DNA of 64,000 nt from Verrucomicrobiota bacterium (GTDB taxonomy: Bacteria > Verrucomicrobiota > Verrucomicrobiia > Chthoniobacterales > Xiphinematobacteraceae), in the NCBI GenBank assembly GCA_023269545.1, contig JAHFTB010000009.1, positions 32,685 to 96,684 of the forward strand, read 5' to 3'. Below the pieces are notes generated by a model. It worked only from the letters and a program-made list of their open reading frames with translations, was not told where the DNA came from and searched no databases. Position numbers and translations under genes: made by a program. Of the stretch, positions 1 through 8,862 are shown in pieces (positions within the stretch are counted from its first letter, which is position 1; each line of letters begins with the position of its first letter).

Positions 1-19
1 GTACAGACGCTAACTATCC

Positions 20-2755
20 ATGAACAGTTCTTTTACGGCTCGTTGGAATGAGGCTTTATTGGACGAAAATTACCAGAGTTGGCAGCGAGATCCTCAATCT
101 GTAGGACCCGACTGGGGAGCCTTCTTCGAAGGCTTTGAGCTTGGCGCTGCGCACCTCGCCAAAAAAAGAGTGGAAACAGAAAATACTTCTGTCACCAGCG
201 AGGACTCCGACTTCCGGAACAAGGTGGATGCATTGATTTATGCCTACCGCACCTTAGGTCACTCTATTGCTAAACTTGACCCTCTTGCGGAAGCCCCCCG
301 TGAACAGCCTCTTCTTGCCCTAAGCAATTTCGGATTTTCCACAGAAGATTTAGATAAAACAGTTCGCTCTGTTTCCGGCGGTAAGACAGTCAAACTTAGG
401 GAGTTAATTCAAATTCTTGAAAAGATTTATTGCGGGACCGTGGGAGTGGAATTCATGCACATTCAGCATCCTCGCGAGAGGAACTGGGTATTGGATCGCA
501 TGGAGCGGGAAGGAAAAAAAAATGATCAGGAGGCCCAGTTTTGCCTGGAGGTGCTTCGAACACTATACGAGGCGGAAACTTTTGAACATTTTCTGCATTC
601 GAATTACGTAGGGCACAAACGTTTTTCCCTGGAAGGTGGGGAATCCCTTCTCGTCAGCCTGCGAATCATTCTGAATAATTGCGAAAAACTCGGCTTGCAG
701 CAGCTTGTGATTGGAATGTCGCACCGCGGACGCTTGAACGTGTTGGCTAATTTTCTTCAGAAGCCACTGGAGATGATTTTCAACGAATTTAGCGATATTT
801 ATGTGCCCGGTTCTGTGGGAGGAAGTGGCGATGTGAAATATCACCTGGGTTATCAGACTACTCATCAGACGCCCGCGGCCTATTCCGTGCAAATTCACCT
901 CGCGGCCAATCCCAGTCACCTCGAGGCTGTGGATCCAGTGGTACAAGGGAAAACACGGGCTATCCAACGTATCTGTGACGATACCAAGGAACGTAAAAAA
1001 GTTCTTCCTATTTTAATTCATGGGGATGCCGCGTTTGCAGCACAGGGGGTCGTGGCTGAAACCCTGAATATGTCTCAATTGCCGGGTTATCAAACGGGAG
1101 GGACTGTTCACATAATTGTCAATAACCAGATTGGATTTACCACTCTGCCCGCGGATGCGCGATCGACGCTTTATTGTACGGATGTAGCGAAAATGGTGGA
1201 AGCACCCATTTTTCACGTAAATGGGGAAGATCCCTTAGCTGTTGCTGCTGTCACGGAAATGGCATTGGAATTTCGTCAGGAATTTGGAAAAGACGTTGTG
1301 ATCGATATTGTCTGCTTCCGCCGACATGGTCACAATGAAGCTGACGAGCCTGCTTTCACGCAGCCGAATCTTTACAAGAGAATTAAAGATTATCCTCTGC
1401 TCAGCGACATTTTTCTGAAGCAGCTAGAAAAACAGCCGGCAATTCAGCTTGAAGAAGTCCTTGCCATGAAGGCCAGGAAATTGAAGGACTTAGAAGAAGC
1501 TTTTGCCTGTGTAAAAAATAGCGAGGAAAAGAAATCCCAATTTTCTGGATCCACCGCCATTTTTCAGCCGCCATATTCTCACGAACCTGTGGATACGGCG
1601 ATTGATGCCGCGATGCTGGAAAAAATTGTCCATGCGCTTACCACTGTTCCGGATGGTTTTCAGGTGCTTCCGAAAATTCGTCGCATGTTGTTAGATCGGA
1701 GGCGACAGGTCTGGAAAAATGGAGGTCCCTATGACTGGGCATTTGCTGAAGCCCTCGCTTTCGGCTCTCTTTTATTGGAGAAGACGCCCGTGCGGCTTTC
1801 GGGACAAGATAGCTGCCGTGGTACTTTTAGTCATCGCCATAGCATTCTGTACGATGAAGTCAACCGGGAACGCTACACTCCTTTGGAGAACCTCGGTCCC
1901 GATCAAGCCAGATTCTGTGCTTATAATAGTCCTTTATCTGAGTATGCCGTACTTGGCTTTGATTATGGCTATTCGATGGATTTCCCCTCCCTGCTTTGTC
2001 TTTGGGAGGCCCAATTTGGAGACTTTGTGAATGGCGCGCAGATCATCATTGATCAATTTATCGCCTCTTCCGAATCCAAATGGCAAAGACCGAGTTCTAT
2101 TGTGATGCTCTTACCGCATGGTCATGAAGGCCAGGGGCCCGAGCACACGAGTGGTCGTTTAGAACGTTTCTTACAGCTCTGTGCGGAAGAAAACATGCAG
2201 ATTTGTAATTTGACTACACCGGCCCAATACTTCCATGCCCTTCGCCGCCAAATCCATCGCGGTTATCGGAAGCCACTTGTAATCATGACTCCGAAGAGCT
2301 TATTGCGCTCTGAGGATGCGGTATCGAAAACAGAGGATTTTACTGATTCCCGCTTCTTCGAAATTTTGGATGACCCTCATCAGAAACATCCCGATAAGGT
2401 TCAGCGAGTGATTTTCTGTTGTGGTAAGGTCTATTATGATCTTCTTAAGTATCGCGCCGCTAATCAGTGGGACGAATCGGTAGCCCTGATTCGCATGGAA
2501 CAACTTTATCCCTTATACGAAGAAAAGCTCATGCGTATTTTCCAACGTTACAAAGGGGTGTCGCGAGTCATCTGGTGCCAGGAAGAACCGCAAAATATGG
2601 GGGCTGGGTTATTCATTTTACCGAGACTTCAAAAACTGCTCGGTCATCCCATCGGGTATGCTGGCCGTCCGGCCAGCGCGAGTCCGGCATCAGGTTCGAC
2701 ATCGGCACACAAAAGGCAACAGGTCGAGTTAGTAAAAACAGCTTTTGAATTATAA
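20..2755 (+). CDS. sucA: 2-oxoglutarate dehydrogenase E1 component
   Basis: Thiamine-diphosphate E1 subunit of the 2-oxoglutarate dehydrogenase complex; it decarboxylates 2-oxoglutarate and passes the succinyl group to the lipoyl arm of E2 in the cytoplasm. The 911 residues fit the family (about 900-940). The N-terminal segment (FTARWNEALLDENYQSW) is the typical E1o assembly helix, and YAYRTLGHSIAKLDPL follows near residue 75. The ThDP/Mg site is visible as GDAAFAAQG, then VNNQIGFTT around residues 340-380. The C-terminal half has the transketolase-like region (GHEGQGPEHTSGRLERFLQL). The start at 20 gives the expected N-terminus, with no recognisable Shine-Dalgarno sequence. sucB follows after a 104-bp gap that is almost filled by a mobile repeat inserted directly after this stop codon. 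No lpd (E3) gene is in the window. Confidence 0.97.
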   Translation: MNSSFTARWNEALLDENYQSWQRDPQSVGPDWGAFFEGFELGAAHLAKKRVETENTSVTSEDSDFRNKVDALIYAYRTLGHSIAKLDPLAEAPREQPLLALSNFGFSTEDLDKTVRSVSGGKTVKLRELIQILEKIYCGTVGVEFMHIQHPRERNWVLDRMEREGKKNDQEAQFCLEVLRTLYEAETFEHFLHSNYVGHKRFSLEGGESLLVSLRIILNNCEKLGLQQLVIGMSHRGRLNVLANFLQKPLEMIFNEFSDIYVPGSVGGSGDVKYHLGYQTTHQTPAAYSVQIHLAANPSHLEAVDPVVQGKTRAIQRICDDTKERKKVLPILIHGDAAFAAQGVVAETLNMSQLPGYQTGGTVHIIVNNQIGFTTLPADARSTLYCTDVAKMVEAPIFHVNGEDPLAVAAVTEMALEFRQEFGKDVVIDIVCFRRHGHNEADEPAFTQPNLYKRIKDYPLLSDIFLKQLEKQPAIQLEEVLAMKARKLKDLEEAFACVKNSEEKKSQFSGSTAIFQPPYSHEPVDTAIDAAMLEKIVHALTTVPDGFQVLPKIRRMLLDRRRQVWKNGGPYDWAFAEALAFGSLLLEKTPVRLSGQDSCRGTFSHRHSILYDEVNRERYTPLENLGPDQARFCAYNSPLSEYAVLGFDYGYSMDFPSLLCLWEAQFGDFVNGAQIIIDQFIASSESKWQRPSSIVMLLPHGHEGQGPEHTSGRLERFLQLCAEENMQICNLTTPAQYFHALRRQIHRGYRKPLVIMTPKSLLRSEDAVSKTEDFTDSRFFEILDDPHQKHPDKVQRVIFCCGKVYYDLLKYRAANQWDESVALIRMEQLYPLYEEKLMRIFQRYKGVSRVIWCQEEPQNMGAGLFILPRLQKLLGHPIGYAGRPASASPASGSTSAHKRQQVELVKTAFEL

Positions 2756-2839
2756 AGTGATGTGACGCAAAAAAGAGAAACCTTGTGGGTTAAAATGGTT
2801 TTTTTGCTCCCAGAGCTCCTAAAAGTGCATAACGTCAGT
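2756..2839 (-). mobile_element. MITE-like element, copy 1 (sucA-sucB gap)
   Basis: An 84-bp copy of a family found five times in the window, here in reverse orientation. It begins AGTGATGTGACGC and ends (reverse complement) ACTGACGTTATGC, giving imperfect terminal inverted repeats. It is flanked by a perfect 5-bp direct duplication, TATAA, at 2751-2755 and 2840-2844; the left copy includes the sucA stop codon. Inside, GCAAAAAA pairs with TTTTTTGC. It sits within what should be a sucAB transcript and could fold in the mRNA. Confidence 0.75.
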
Positions 2840-2859
2840 TATAAATCGGATTATTTCTC

Positions 2860-3972
2860 ATGCAAATTGAAGTTAAAGTTCCAGCCGTTGGAGAATCGAT
2901 TGTCACAGGCGTTTTGTCTGCCTGGCACAAAAAAAATGGACAGGCAGTTCAGGCGGGAGAAATTCTTTTCTCCCTAGATACAGATAAAATTTCCACCGAG
3001 GTCAATGCGCCTGAATCAGGGACGATTTCCACCTTGGTAAACGAAGGAGATGAAGTGCGTATTGGTCAAGCGGTAGCTACTATTGAGACCACCGGTGTCG
3101 CCACACCGGAATCATCCGCTCCTTTACCTGTCGTGTCCCAGAAGGAGGCCCCTGCTGCGCAACAAACGCAAGCTATACCACAGGCTCCGACTGTTACTGA
3201 AATAGTGCCGCAAAAGGCTGCACCGCCGCTCCGGATGTCTGCACAACGGAGTGAGGTCACGACCGAGAATAGTGCGCGTGTGACGCGGAAGCGCCTTTCT
3301 CCACTCCGTCGCAAGATCGCTGCTCAATTGGTTTCCGCCCAGCAAGCCGCTGCGATTCTCACCACCTTTAACGAATGTGATATGAGTGGGATTATGAAGC
3401 TCCGGAAGGAGCTTCAGGAAGAATTCCAAAAGAAATATGGTGTGAAACTGGGCTTCATGTCCTTCTTCATCAAGGCCGTGGTGGATGCTCTCCAAGTCGT
3501 CCCCTCACTCAATTCGCGCATGGAAGGGGATGAACTCATTCAGAATCATTTCTACAATATTGGCGTGGCAGTGGGCACCGAGCGCGGTCTTATGGTTCCC
3601 GTTCTCCGCGACTGTGATCAAAAGTCTTTTGCGGATCTGGAGCGAGAACTAGCGGGTTTTGCCGTAAAAGCTCGCGAAGGCAAGGTGGCACTTGAGGATC
3701 TTCAAGGAGGAGTATTCACCATTTCCAATGGCGGCGTATATGGTTCCTTATTAAGCACACCGATTCTTAATCCACCGCAAAGTGGTATCCTGGGAATGCA
3801 TAAAATTCAGGAAAGACCTGTTGCTATTCAAGGCCAGGTAGTGATCCGCCCCATGATGTATCTTGCTCTGAGTTATGACCATCGTGTCATTGATGGTAAA
3901 GAGGCGGTGACGTCTCTCATCCGTATCAAGGACTGCATTGAAAATCCTGCCCGACTCTTGCTGGAGGCTTAA
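2860..3972 (+). CDS. sucB: 2-oxoglutarate dehydrogenase E2 (dihydrolipoyl succinyltransferase), short form
   Basis: E2 core enzyme that accepts the succinyl group on a lipoyl-lysine and transfers it to CoA. Residues 1-77 form one lipoyl domain with the lipoylated lysine in LDTDKIS (Lys43). Residues about 137-370 are the acyltransferase domain, with the active-site motif DHRVIDG near residue 345. The linker at about 78-136 is rich in Ala, Pro and Gln. It shows no peripheral-subunit (E3)-binding domain: the usual SPAxRxLA...GTGxxGRIxxxDV pattern is absent. This explains the length of 370 aa against about 400 for typical SucB. The context with sucA makes succinyl transfer the likely activity; a branched-chain or pyruvate E2 is less likely. 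Confidence 0.93.
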   Translation: MQIEVKVPAVGESIVTGVLSAWHKKNGQAVQAGEILFSLDTDKISTEVNAPESGTISTLVNEGDEVRIGQAVATIETTGVATPESSAPLPVVSQKEAPAAQQTQAIPQAPTVTEIVPQKAAPPLRMSAQRSEVTTENSARVTRKRLSPLRRKIAAQLVSAQQAAAILTTFNECDMSGIMKLRKELQEEFQKKYGVKLGFMSFFIKAVVDALQVVPSLNSRMEGDELIQNHFYNIGVAVGTERGLMVPVLRDCDQKSFADLERELAGFAVKAREGKVALEDLQGGVFTISNGGVYGSLLSTPILNPPQSGILGMHKIQERPVAIQGQVVIRPMMYLALSYDHRVIDGKEAVTSLIRIKDCIENPARLLLEA

Positions 3973-4026
3973 GAGGAGTGCGTAGTTCGTAGAACCTAGC
4001 TTAAAAAAAGTTGCGAATGGCTCCAA

Positions 4027-4077
4027 GAACTGAATGCTTTCCTTAAGAAGAAATACCTCCTTAAGAAAGTCCAGTTC
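4027..4077. terminator. Large stem-loop downstream of sucB
   Basis: A nested inverted repeat: GAACTG (4027-4032) pairs with CAGTTC (4072-4077). Inside it CTTTCCTTAAG pairs with CTTAAGAAAG, with one bulged C. The loop is about 12 nt and no U-tract follows. It lies 54 bp after the sucB stop and 128 bp before the rrf2 start. It may end or protect the sucAB transcript, or be a remnant of a mobile element. Confidence 0.4.
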
Positions 4078-4204
4078 CCAGGTAGTCACCAGGCAATCCA
4101 TCCGGACAAGAAATAAAATTCTTTTGAGATGCAATTAATTGATTTTCTGATGGTTGCGATACGTTTCTTTGACTTGTTCCCTGTGTTTGATTTACGACAT
4201 CAAC

Positions 4205-4684
4205 ATGCAGCTTTCTATGCGGACGGATTATGCCTTACGGGCGCTTTTTACTCTTGTGGAACATTTTGGGGGAGGACCCATTTCGATTGGGGAATTGGCA
4301 AGAAGGAATGATGTTCCAAAGCGTTTTTTAGAGCACATCATGTTGGATCTCAAGGCAAAGGGGGTGGTGGAGAGCATCGCGGGAAAATATGGTGGCTATC
4401 GTCTATTACGCAGTCCCGATCGTATCACAATGGGAGAGATAGTACGTTACTTTGATGGTTATTTGGCTCCAATTGCGTGTGTTTCCATCAGTGAATACAA
4501 ACGCTGTTCACAGGAGAATACTTGTAGATTTCGACCGCTCTTTCTGGAAGCCAGAAAGTCCGTTGCACGTTTGATGGATCAAACTACGTTGGCGGGGGTT
4601 CTCAAAAATTTTTATCAGAAATCATCGGCACCTCCCTCTTCGACAGTTCCTCCTGTCGAAGGATGTTTCGGCGACGGAATTTAA
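4205..4684 (+). CDS. Rrf2-family transcriptional regulator, probable Fe-S sensor
   Basis: Winged-helix DNA-binding regulator of the Rrf2 family (IscR/NsrR relatives). The chosen start gives MQLSMRTDYALRALFTL, the standard Rrf2 N-terminus; longer versions in this frame add an unrelated leader. The helix-turn-helix region (SIGELARRNDVPKRFLEHIM) and the wing (SIAGKYGGYRLLR) are clear. Three cysteines follow near residues 98-113 with spacing C-x8-C-x5-C, like the [Fe-S]-binding triplet of IscR, NsrR and RsrR. A redox, iron or nitric-oxide signal is therefore plausible, although the target is unknown. It stands alone, downstream of sucB and convergent with the porin. About 159 aa. Confidence 0.88.
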   Translation: MQLSMRTDYALRALFTLVEHFGGGPISIGELARRNDVPKRFLEHIMLDLKAKGVVESIAGKYGGYRLLRSPDRITMGEIVRYFDGYLAPIACVSISEYKRCSQENTCRFRPLFLEARKSVARLMDQTTLAGVLKNFYQKSSAPPSSTVPPVEGCFGDGI

Positions 4685-4696
4685 CAAATCCATGCC

Positions 4697-4716
4697 TATA
4701 GCGGAATTCCGCTATA
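4697..4716. repeat. Perfect 20-bp palindrome (repeat family B)
   Basis: TATAGCGGAATTCCGCTATA is a perfect palindrome just after the Rrf2 stop codon and directly before a MITE copy. One half (GGAATTCCGCTATA) is the shared core of several other intergenic repeats in this window. It lies between convergent genes, so it could fold as a cruciform or an RNA hairpin, or bind a dimeric protein. Confidence 0.7.
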
Positions 4717-4718
4717 TA

Positions 4719-4801
4719 ACTGCCGTTACGCATTTTTAGGAGCTCTGGGAGCAAAAAACCATTTTAGCCCACAAGGTTTCCCTTTTTTGCGTCACATCAC
4801 T
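4719..4801 (+). mobile_element. MITE-like element, copy 2
   Basis: An 83-bp copy of the same element as at 2756-2839, in the opposite orientation. It runs from ACTGCCGTTACGC to GCGTCACATCACT. The flanks ATATA and ATCTA match at four of five positions, a decayed target duplication. It is inserted immediately next to the 20-bp palindrome, in the convergent gap between the Rrf2 gene and the porin gene. Confidence 0.7.
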
Positions 4802-4808
4802 ATCTAAA

Positions 4809-4871
4809 CAGGACTTACACACAAACAGGGGAAAGCGAGCGAGCTTTTCTCTGGAATCTGCGTAAGTCCTG
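4809..4871. repeat. Repeat family C with 10-bp inverted ends
   Basis: A 63-bp segment bounded by CAGGACTTAC and its exact inverse GTAAGTCCTG. A second internal hairpin is formed by AAAGC and GCTTT. A related copy without the left arm lies at about 34358-34406. It is located downstream of the porin gene on the minus strand and may act as a transcript-end structure. Confidence 0.55.
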
Positions 4872-4922
4872 ATAAAGTGAAAATTTCAGCTCACCTCGGG
4901 GGTATGAGCTGATCGGGAAATC

Positions 4923-6380
4923 CTAAAATAGGATTTGTGAGGCGATTCCGAGTACTAAAGCATCTTTAGAGCGACTATCTCCATTTGGGCGCATGATGTA
5001 TTCCAAGAAAGGCTGCGTAAAGAGCCATTTATTAATTTGAATCCGATAGTCCACCTCTAATAGGGCTTCATTTGTACGTTGATTGTGGATGCCTTTTGCT
5101 CGATTGGCGAGAATCTTGTAGTAACTGTAGTTACCATATGCGAATGCAATGCCTACTTTGTCTTGATCGCGTGTGGGAATGAGTCCTTGATAGACCAATC
5201 CCAGACGTAAGAAGAAAGGGAGCATATTATTAAATTTCGGAGCATAGGTCAATAGGCTGAAGCCATAAAGGCCTTGGGATGATAATTGTTCTTCTAAACG
5301 GCCTGAAGAGGAAACGCTTTTTTTGATGTCGTTGTTTGGTAAGGTTGCTGCGGTATTGGATGTGGGCTCGCGATAGAGCATCTGATCCGCTTGCCAGTAA
5401 AACCCAAATTGCCCCGGATAAGTGGCACCAAAAAAAGAAGGGCATGAAAGGCCCCAATAGTAACTACCAAACGCATATTTGCCTGGTAAGCGACTCCGTC
5501 CGAATTGAGGGGTGACTCCGGTTTCTCCCATGAAAAACAACCCATTGCGTTGGGCCAGTGCGAAATAGATTCCTCGGTTACGCCAATCCAGGGCATTAGG
5601 GACCGCAGCCCACAAGCCTCCTTGCACATAAGACCAGTGGGTTGGTTTGACTTTGATGCAGCCGCCCCAGGCAACGTAATCGCCATCGAATAAAATATTG
5701 TTAGCGACTAAGGGACCGCCATAAAAAGCATAGTTTTGAAATAAACTTGCGTAGGGTTGAAGGATAAAATAATCTGTGGGACTTTGCCAACCGCCAGCGA
5801 GAGTCAGAAATTCTTTGATGCCGAATAATTCTGGTGTGACATAGGTGAGGACTATGGGCCTGAGGCGCCATTTCCAATATCCCGTGAAGGCAATGGGACT
5901 GAATGCGATTCCAGTACCGACATTGTCCCTAAAGGTTTCACCCGTTGCCCATTGGAAACCCGCTTTGCCTGTAAGGCCTTTCAGCCCAAACATTTTTCCA
6001 AAATCAAACTCCGAGCTGAGTATGAGATTGTAGCAAAAAACCGAATTGTGGCGCAGGTCGTTTGTGGGAACTCCATAATAGATGGCAGTGGAGTTTCCTC
6101 CCAGTTTGAGTCCATGGTCCTCCAAGAAGGTTCGTGCTCCCATCCAATCTCCGGTAGCATAGGTGCCATTCCACCATTGAGTGATTGCCGCTCCCGGGCT
6201 GTCCTTTAGCTTGGATCTTTGTTCCTGAGCCCGTATTTCATCCATATCGCACGCGAGAACTGCCAATGGAATACTCAATAAGCGCGCAAGATGTTGCAAG
6301 GGGCGGAAGCGTAGAGAAGAAGATAGTGGACTGGGGTTGAAAAAAGAGGGTGTGGATAGCAGTTGTTTGAGAGGAATCAT
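4923..6380 (-). CDS. OprB-family carbohydrate-selective porin
   Basis: Outer-membrane beta-barrel of the OprB family, expected to admit sugars or polyols. The family signature appears after the leader: WWNGTYATGDWMGART, then LKLGGNSTAIYYG near residues 70-105. The barrel-like body is rich in aromatic and Gly-rich strands and ends in a Phe (GIASQILF), typical of an outer-membrane C-terminus. The N-terminal 50 residues contain a hydrophobic stretch (LARLLSIPLAVLA) that can serve as a signal peptide; the exact start is uncertain. 485 aa, a normal length. It is monocistronic, with repeats on both sides. A role in inositol uptake with the ABC transporter at 56 kb is possible but not shown. Confidence 0.85.
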   Translation of the reverse strand: MIPLKQLLSTPSFFNPSPLSSSLRFRPLQHLARLLSIPLAVLACDMDEIRAQEQRSKLKDSPGAAITQWWNGTYATGDWMGARTFLEDHGLKLGGNSTAIYYGVPTNDLRHNSVFCYNLILSSEFDFGKMFGLKGLTGKAGFQWATGETFRDNVGTGIAFSPIAFTGYWKWRLRPIVLTYVTPELFGIKEFLTLAGGWQSPTDYFILQPYASLFQNYAFYGGPLVANNILFDGDYVAWGGCIKVKPTHWSYVQGGLWAAVPNALDWRNRGIYFALAQRNGLFFMGETGVTPQFGRSRLPGKYAFGSYYWGLSCPSFFGATYPGQFGFYWQADQMLYREPTSNTAATLPNNDIKKSVSSSGRLEEQLSSQGLYGFSLLTYAPKFNNMLPFFLRLGLVYQGLIPTRDQDKVGIAFAYGNYSYYKILANRAKGIHNQRTNEALLEVDYRIQINKWLFTQPFLEYIMRPNGDSRSKDALVLGIASQILF

Positions 6381-6709
6381 AACAAAAGTTAATATTTTAA
6401 GGTTTATTGGCCGACACCGTTGCCAGGCCTTCTCAATTCCTCAAGCCCTCTGGGAAGAACGGTAGCGGAGTCGTAGCGAGCAATATTGATCAGATTAAAC
6501 CATTTTAACATGAGCACCTTGTGAGATATTCATGCTGAGCAGTTGAAAATTTCCAAAAATTTTTCGCAATGATTTTTTCGCAGTGGAAAATTCATGCTCA
6601 TTTTAAAGGAATTCCGCTATACCACCAAAGTGGATGTTTTAAGATGGATGGGCCGAACCCATTTCCGGTCTTTTCAGTTCCCGAAGCTCTCTACTACTCA
6701 AGCTCTCTA
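6381..6709. other. Intergenic region between lpxB and the porin
   Basis: About 330 bases without a convincing gene. It should carry the porin promoter on its left side and the end of the lpxB transcript on its right. The only clear structure is the repeat B copy at 6597-6621. No tRNA or other RNA gene was seen. Confidence 0.6.
6597..6621 (+). repeat. Repeat family B, copy
   Basis: A 25-bp copy: CTCATTTTAAA followed by GGAATTCCGCTATA. It matches the copy at 33521-33545 exactly and the copy at 38833-38856 in all but the last base. It lies downstream of lpxB. Confidence 0.75.
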
Positions 6710-7825
6710 CTATTGTAATGCTTGTAAAATGGCGTCCGCCGCCTGGCATGCTGCGCCATGTCCTCCGAGGGAGGTAATCGCAGAGCGGAGTCCTAAAATT
6801 AATTCCTGGCGATCTTGCGGAGAATTCAGCAATCGCAGACTTTCTGTGGTGAGTGCTTGGGGGGTGGCAAAATGCTGAATGAATTCTTTTACAAGGGCTT
6901 TGTCCGCAAGGATATTAATGATCCCAAGGAATGGAATGGTGACTAAGCGGCGTCCTATTTCGAAAGTGAGCCAGGCAGTTTTGTAAATGAGACAATAAGG
7001 GAGTTCGAAACAGGCGGCTTCGAGGGTGGCGGTCCCGGAGCAGACAATGCCAGCGCATGCGCGTTGCATCAAGGTATGAGCAGTCCCGGTGGATAGGGTA
7101 ATAGGAAGCGTAGAATTCAGGATCTTACTATGCATCCAATTGGCATGGGATTTATTTGCAGCGGCGATTTCAAATCGGGTGGTGGGTCGCTGTCGCAAAA
7201 TTAAAGATGCGGCATCCATCATTACGGGGAGGATGCGGCGAACTTCCTTCCAACGACTGCCAGGAAATAAGCCGAGTAAATTTGGATCGCGAGTCATATT
7301 GCTGCGTTCTGTTTCCAACTTTTCGACCAATGGATGTCCGACAAATTCTGTTTTTAAACCGGAACACTCATACAAAGATTTTTCGAAAGGAAAGATGCAG
7401 AGCATAAGATCTAAAATCTTTGCCATTTTAGGAATGCGGCCACGATTCCATGCCCATACCTGTGGGCTCACATAATAGATGATTTTTAGGTGAGGAAAAC
7501 GTTCCCGTGCCGTTTTTGCCAGGCGGAGGTTAAAGCCCGGGTAATCGACCAGAAGAAGAACACTCGGCTGAACGTCTGCGATCTGGCGAAGCATTTCATT
7601 AAATTTTCTGAGAAACCAGGGGTAAAGTTTGAGGACATCCCAGATGCCAATTACTCCGGCCTTTTCTATCCAATTATCAAAAGGCGGAGTGGAAAGGGCT
7701 GCCATCTGAGGGCCTCCCGCACCTTGAAAAATAAGGGAAGGTTCGCGTTTGAGTATTTCGCGCATCACTTCGGAAGCGCGACTGTCACCGCTAGCTTCTC
7801 CAGCCACTATCCAAATTTTTTTCAT
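6710..7825 (-). CDS. lpxB: Lipid-A-disaccharide synthase
   Basis: Glycosyltransferase (GT19) that joins UDP-2,3-diacylglucosamine to lipid X to make the lipid A disaccharide on the inner face of the cytoplasmic membrane. The N-terminus (KKIWIVAGEASGDSRA) is the classic LpxB start, with VDYPGFNLRLAK near residue 92 and FVGHPLVEKL, LLGLFPGSRWKEV and CSGTATLEAA further on. At 371 aa it matches the usual 370-390. It is the last gene of a minus-strand cluster with a Gfo/Idh oxidoreductase and lpxI upstream, so three steps of lipid A assembly are probably co-expressed. Confidence 0.96.
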   Translation of the reverse strand: MKKIWIVAGEASGDSRASEVMREILKREPSLIFQGAGGPQMAALSTPPFDNWIEKAGVIGIWDVLKLYPWFLRKFNEMLRQIADVQPSVLLLVDYPGFNLRLAKTARERFPHLKIIYYVSPQVWAWNRGRIPKMAKILDLMLCIFPFEKSLYECSGLKTEFVGHPLVEKLETERSNMTRDPNLLGLFPGSRWKEVRRILPVMMDAASLILRQRPTTRFEIAAANKSHANWMHSKILNSTLPITLSTGTAHTLMQRACAGIVCSGTATLEAACFELPYCLIYKTAWLTFEIGRRLVTIPFLGIINILADKALVKEFIQHFATPQALTTESLRLLNSPQDRQELILGLRSAITSLGGHGAACQAADAILQALQ

Positions 7826-7863
7826 GTCGATATCAGTGGTTGCTGTCCAGGAACTGGGTTTTC

Positions 7864-8862
7864 TTAAGGAAAATATTTCTTCACTTCATTCAGTTCTTGA
7901 GGGCACTGCGCAGCTTTTTTTTGCTGTGGGCGCTTCCGGCGGGGATCCGCTTCTTCGATGCGACGGGTAATTTCCAGAGCGATATCCAGAGCGGCCGCAG
8001 CCTCATGGCCAGAGACTCGTGGTGTACTTCCTTCCTGTGCACAAGAGATGAATGAGGTCAGTTCAGATTTCAATGGCTCGCCTCGGGCAATCTCCACATG
8101 ATCTTTGACAATTTTTCCATTTATCAGCCGGTACATCTTTCCACTCTGGTTTTGATAATCGAGCGACAGATAAGCATCTTCTTGGAAAAGACGAATTTTT
8201 CGAAGTTTTTCGGTGCTGATACGACTGGCGGTGACATTTGCCACGCATCCATTTTGAAAGTGGAAACGGACATTTGCAATATCCTCACTCTTGCTCAATA
8301 CCGCGATGCCTACGGGATCGATGCTAGTTACAGGCGAGCGTACTATATGCAAAATGATTTCAATATCATGAATCATCAGATCGAGTACGACTCCAATATC
8401 CGTACTCCGGTTAGGATAAGGGGAAAGACGGGTGACTTCCAGGAAACGAGGATTCTTTAGTTTGCGTTCCAAAGCTTCAAGGACCGGATTGAAGCGCTCC
8501 ACATGGCCCACCTGGAGGACACATTGATTTTCTTGAGCGCTTAACGCGAGGGCATGAGCGCTCTCAGAGTTTTCCGCGATAGGTTTTTCTATGAGGAGAT
8601 GTTTTCCTCGCTTAAGGAGAAATTGGCCAATCTCAAAATGAGTGACCGTAGGTGTACAAATTGTTGCGGCGTCCACCCAGTTGGCGAAATCTTCCAGAGA
8701 AGTGGCAGAATAAGCATGGTATTTTCGAGCAACCACCTGTGCGGCCTTACGATCTGTATCGAAAATAGCTGTCAGTTGGCACGAATGGAGTTCCGAATAA
8801 ACTCGAGCGTGGTGAATGCCCATGTGGCCAACGCCAACAACTCCAACGCGTAATAAATTCAT
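7864..8862 (-). CDS. Gfo/Idh/MocA-family oxidoreductase in the lipid A cluster
   Basis: NAD(P)-dependent oxidoreductase of the Gfo/Idh/MocA family. A Rossmann nucleotide-binding motif is at the N-terminus (VGVVGVGHMGIHHARVY), the family EKP motif is in HLLIEKPIAE near residue 93, and a C-terminal substrate domain follows. It overlaps lpxI by 4 bp and sits 38 bp before lpxB, so its substrate is probably a UDP-amino sugar or lipid A precursor. GnnA, which oxidises UDP-GlcNAc for diamino-sugar lipid A, belongs to this family. However, no GnnB aminotransferase is nearby, so that name is only a possibility. 332 aa. Confidence 0.85.
   Translation of the reverse strand: MNLLRVGVVGVGHMGIHHARVYSELHSCQLTAIFDTDRKAAQVVARKYHAYSATSLEDFANWVDAATICTPTVTHFEIGQFLLKRGKHLLIEKPIAENSESAHALALSAQENQCVLQVGHVERFNPVLEALERKLKNPRFLEVTRLSPYPNRSTDIGVVLDLMIHDIEIILHIVRSPVTSIDPVGIAVLSKSEDIANVRFHFQNGCVANVTASRISTEKLRKIRLFQEDAYLSLDYQNQSGKMYRLINGKIVKDHVEIARGEPLKSELTSFISCAQEGSTPRVSGHEAAAALDIALEITRRIEEADPRRKRPQQKKAAQCPQELNEVKKYFP

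Noticed and set aside
4741..4801. MITE copy read as an intrinsic terminator because of its T-run
   Set aside because: The same sequence with terminal inverted repeats and flanking duplications occurs at five sites with different gene orientations, including inside the sucAB operon, so insertion explains it better.
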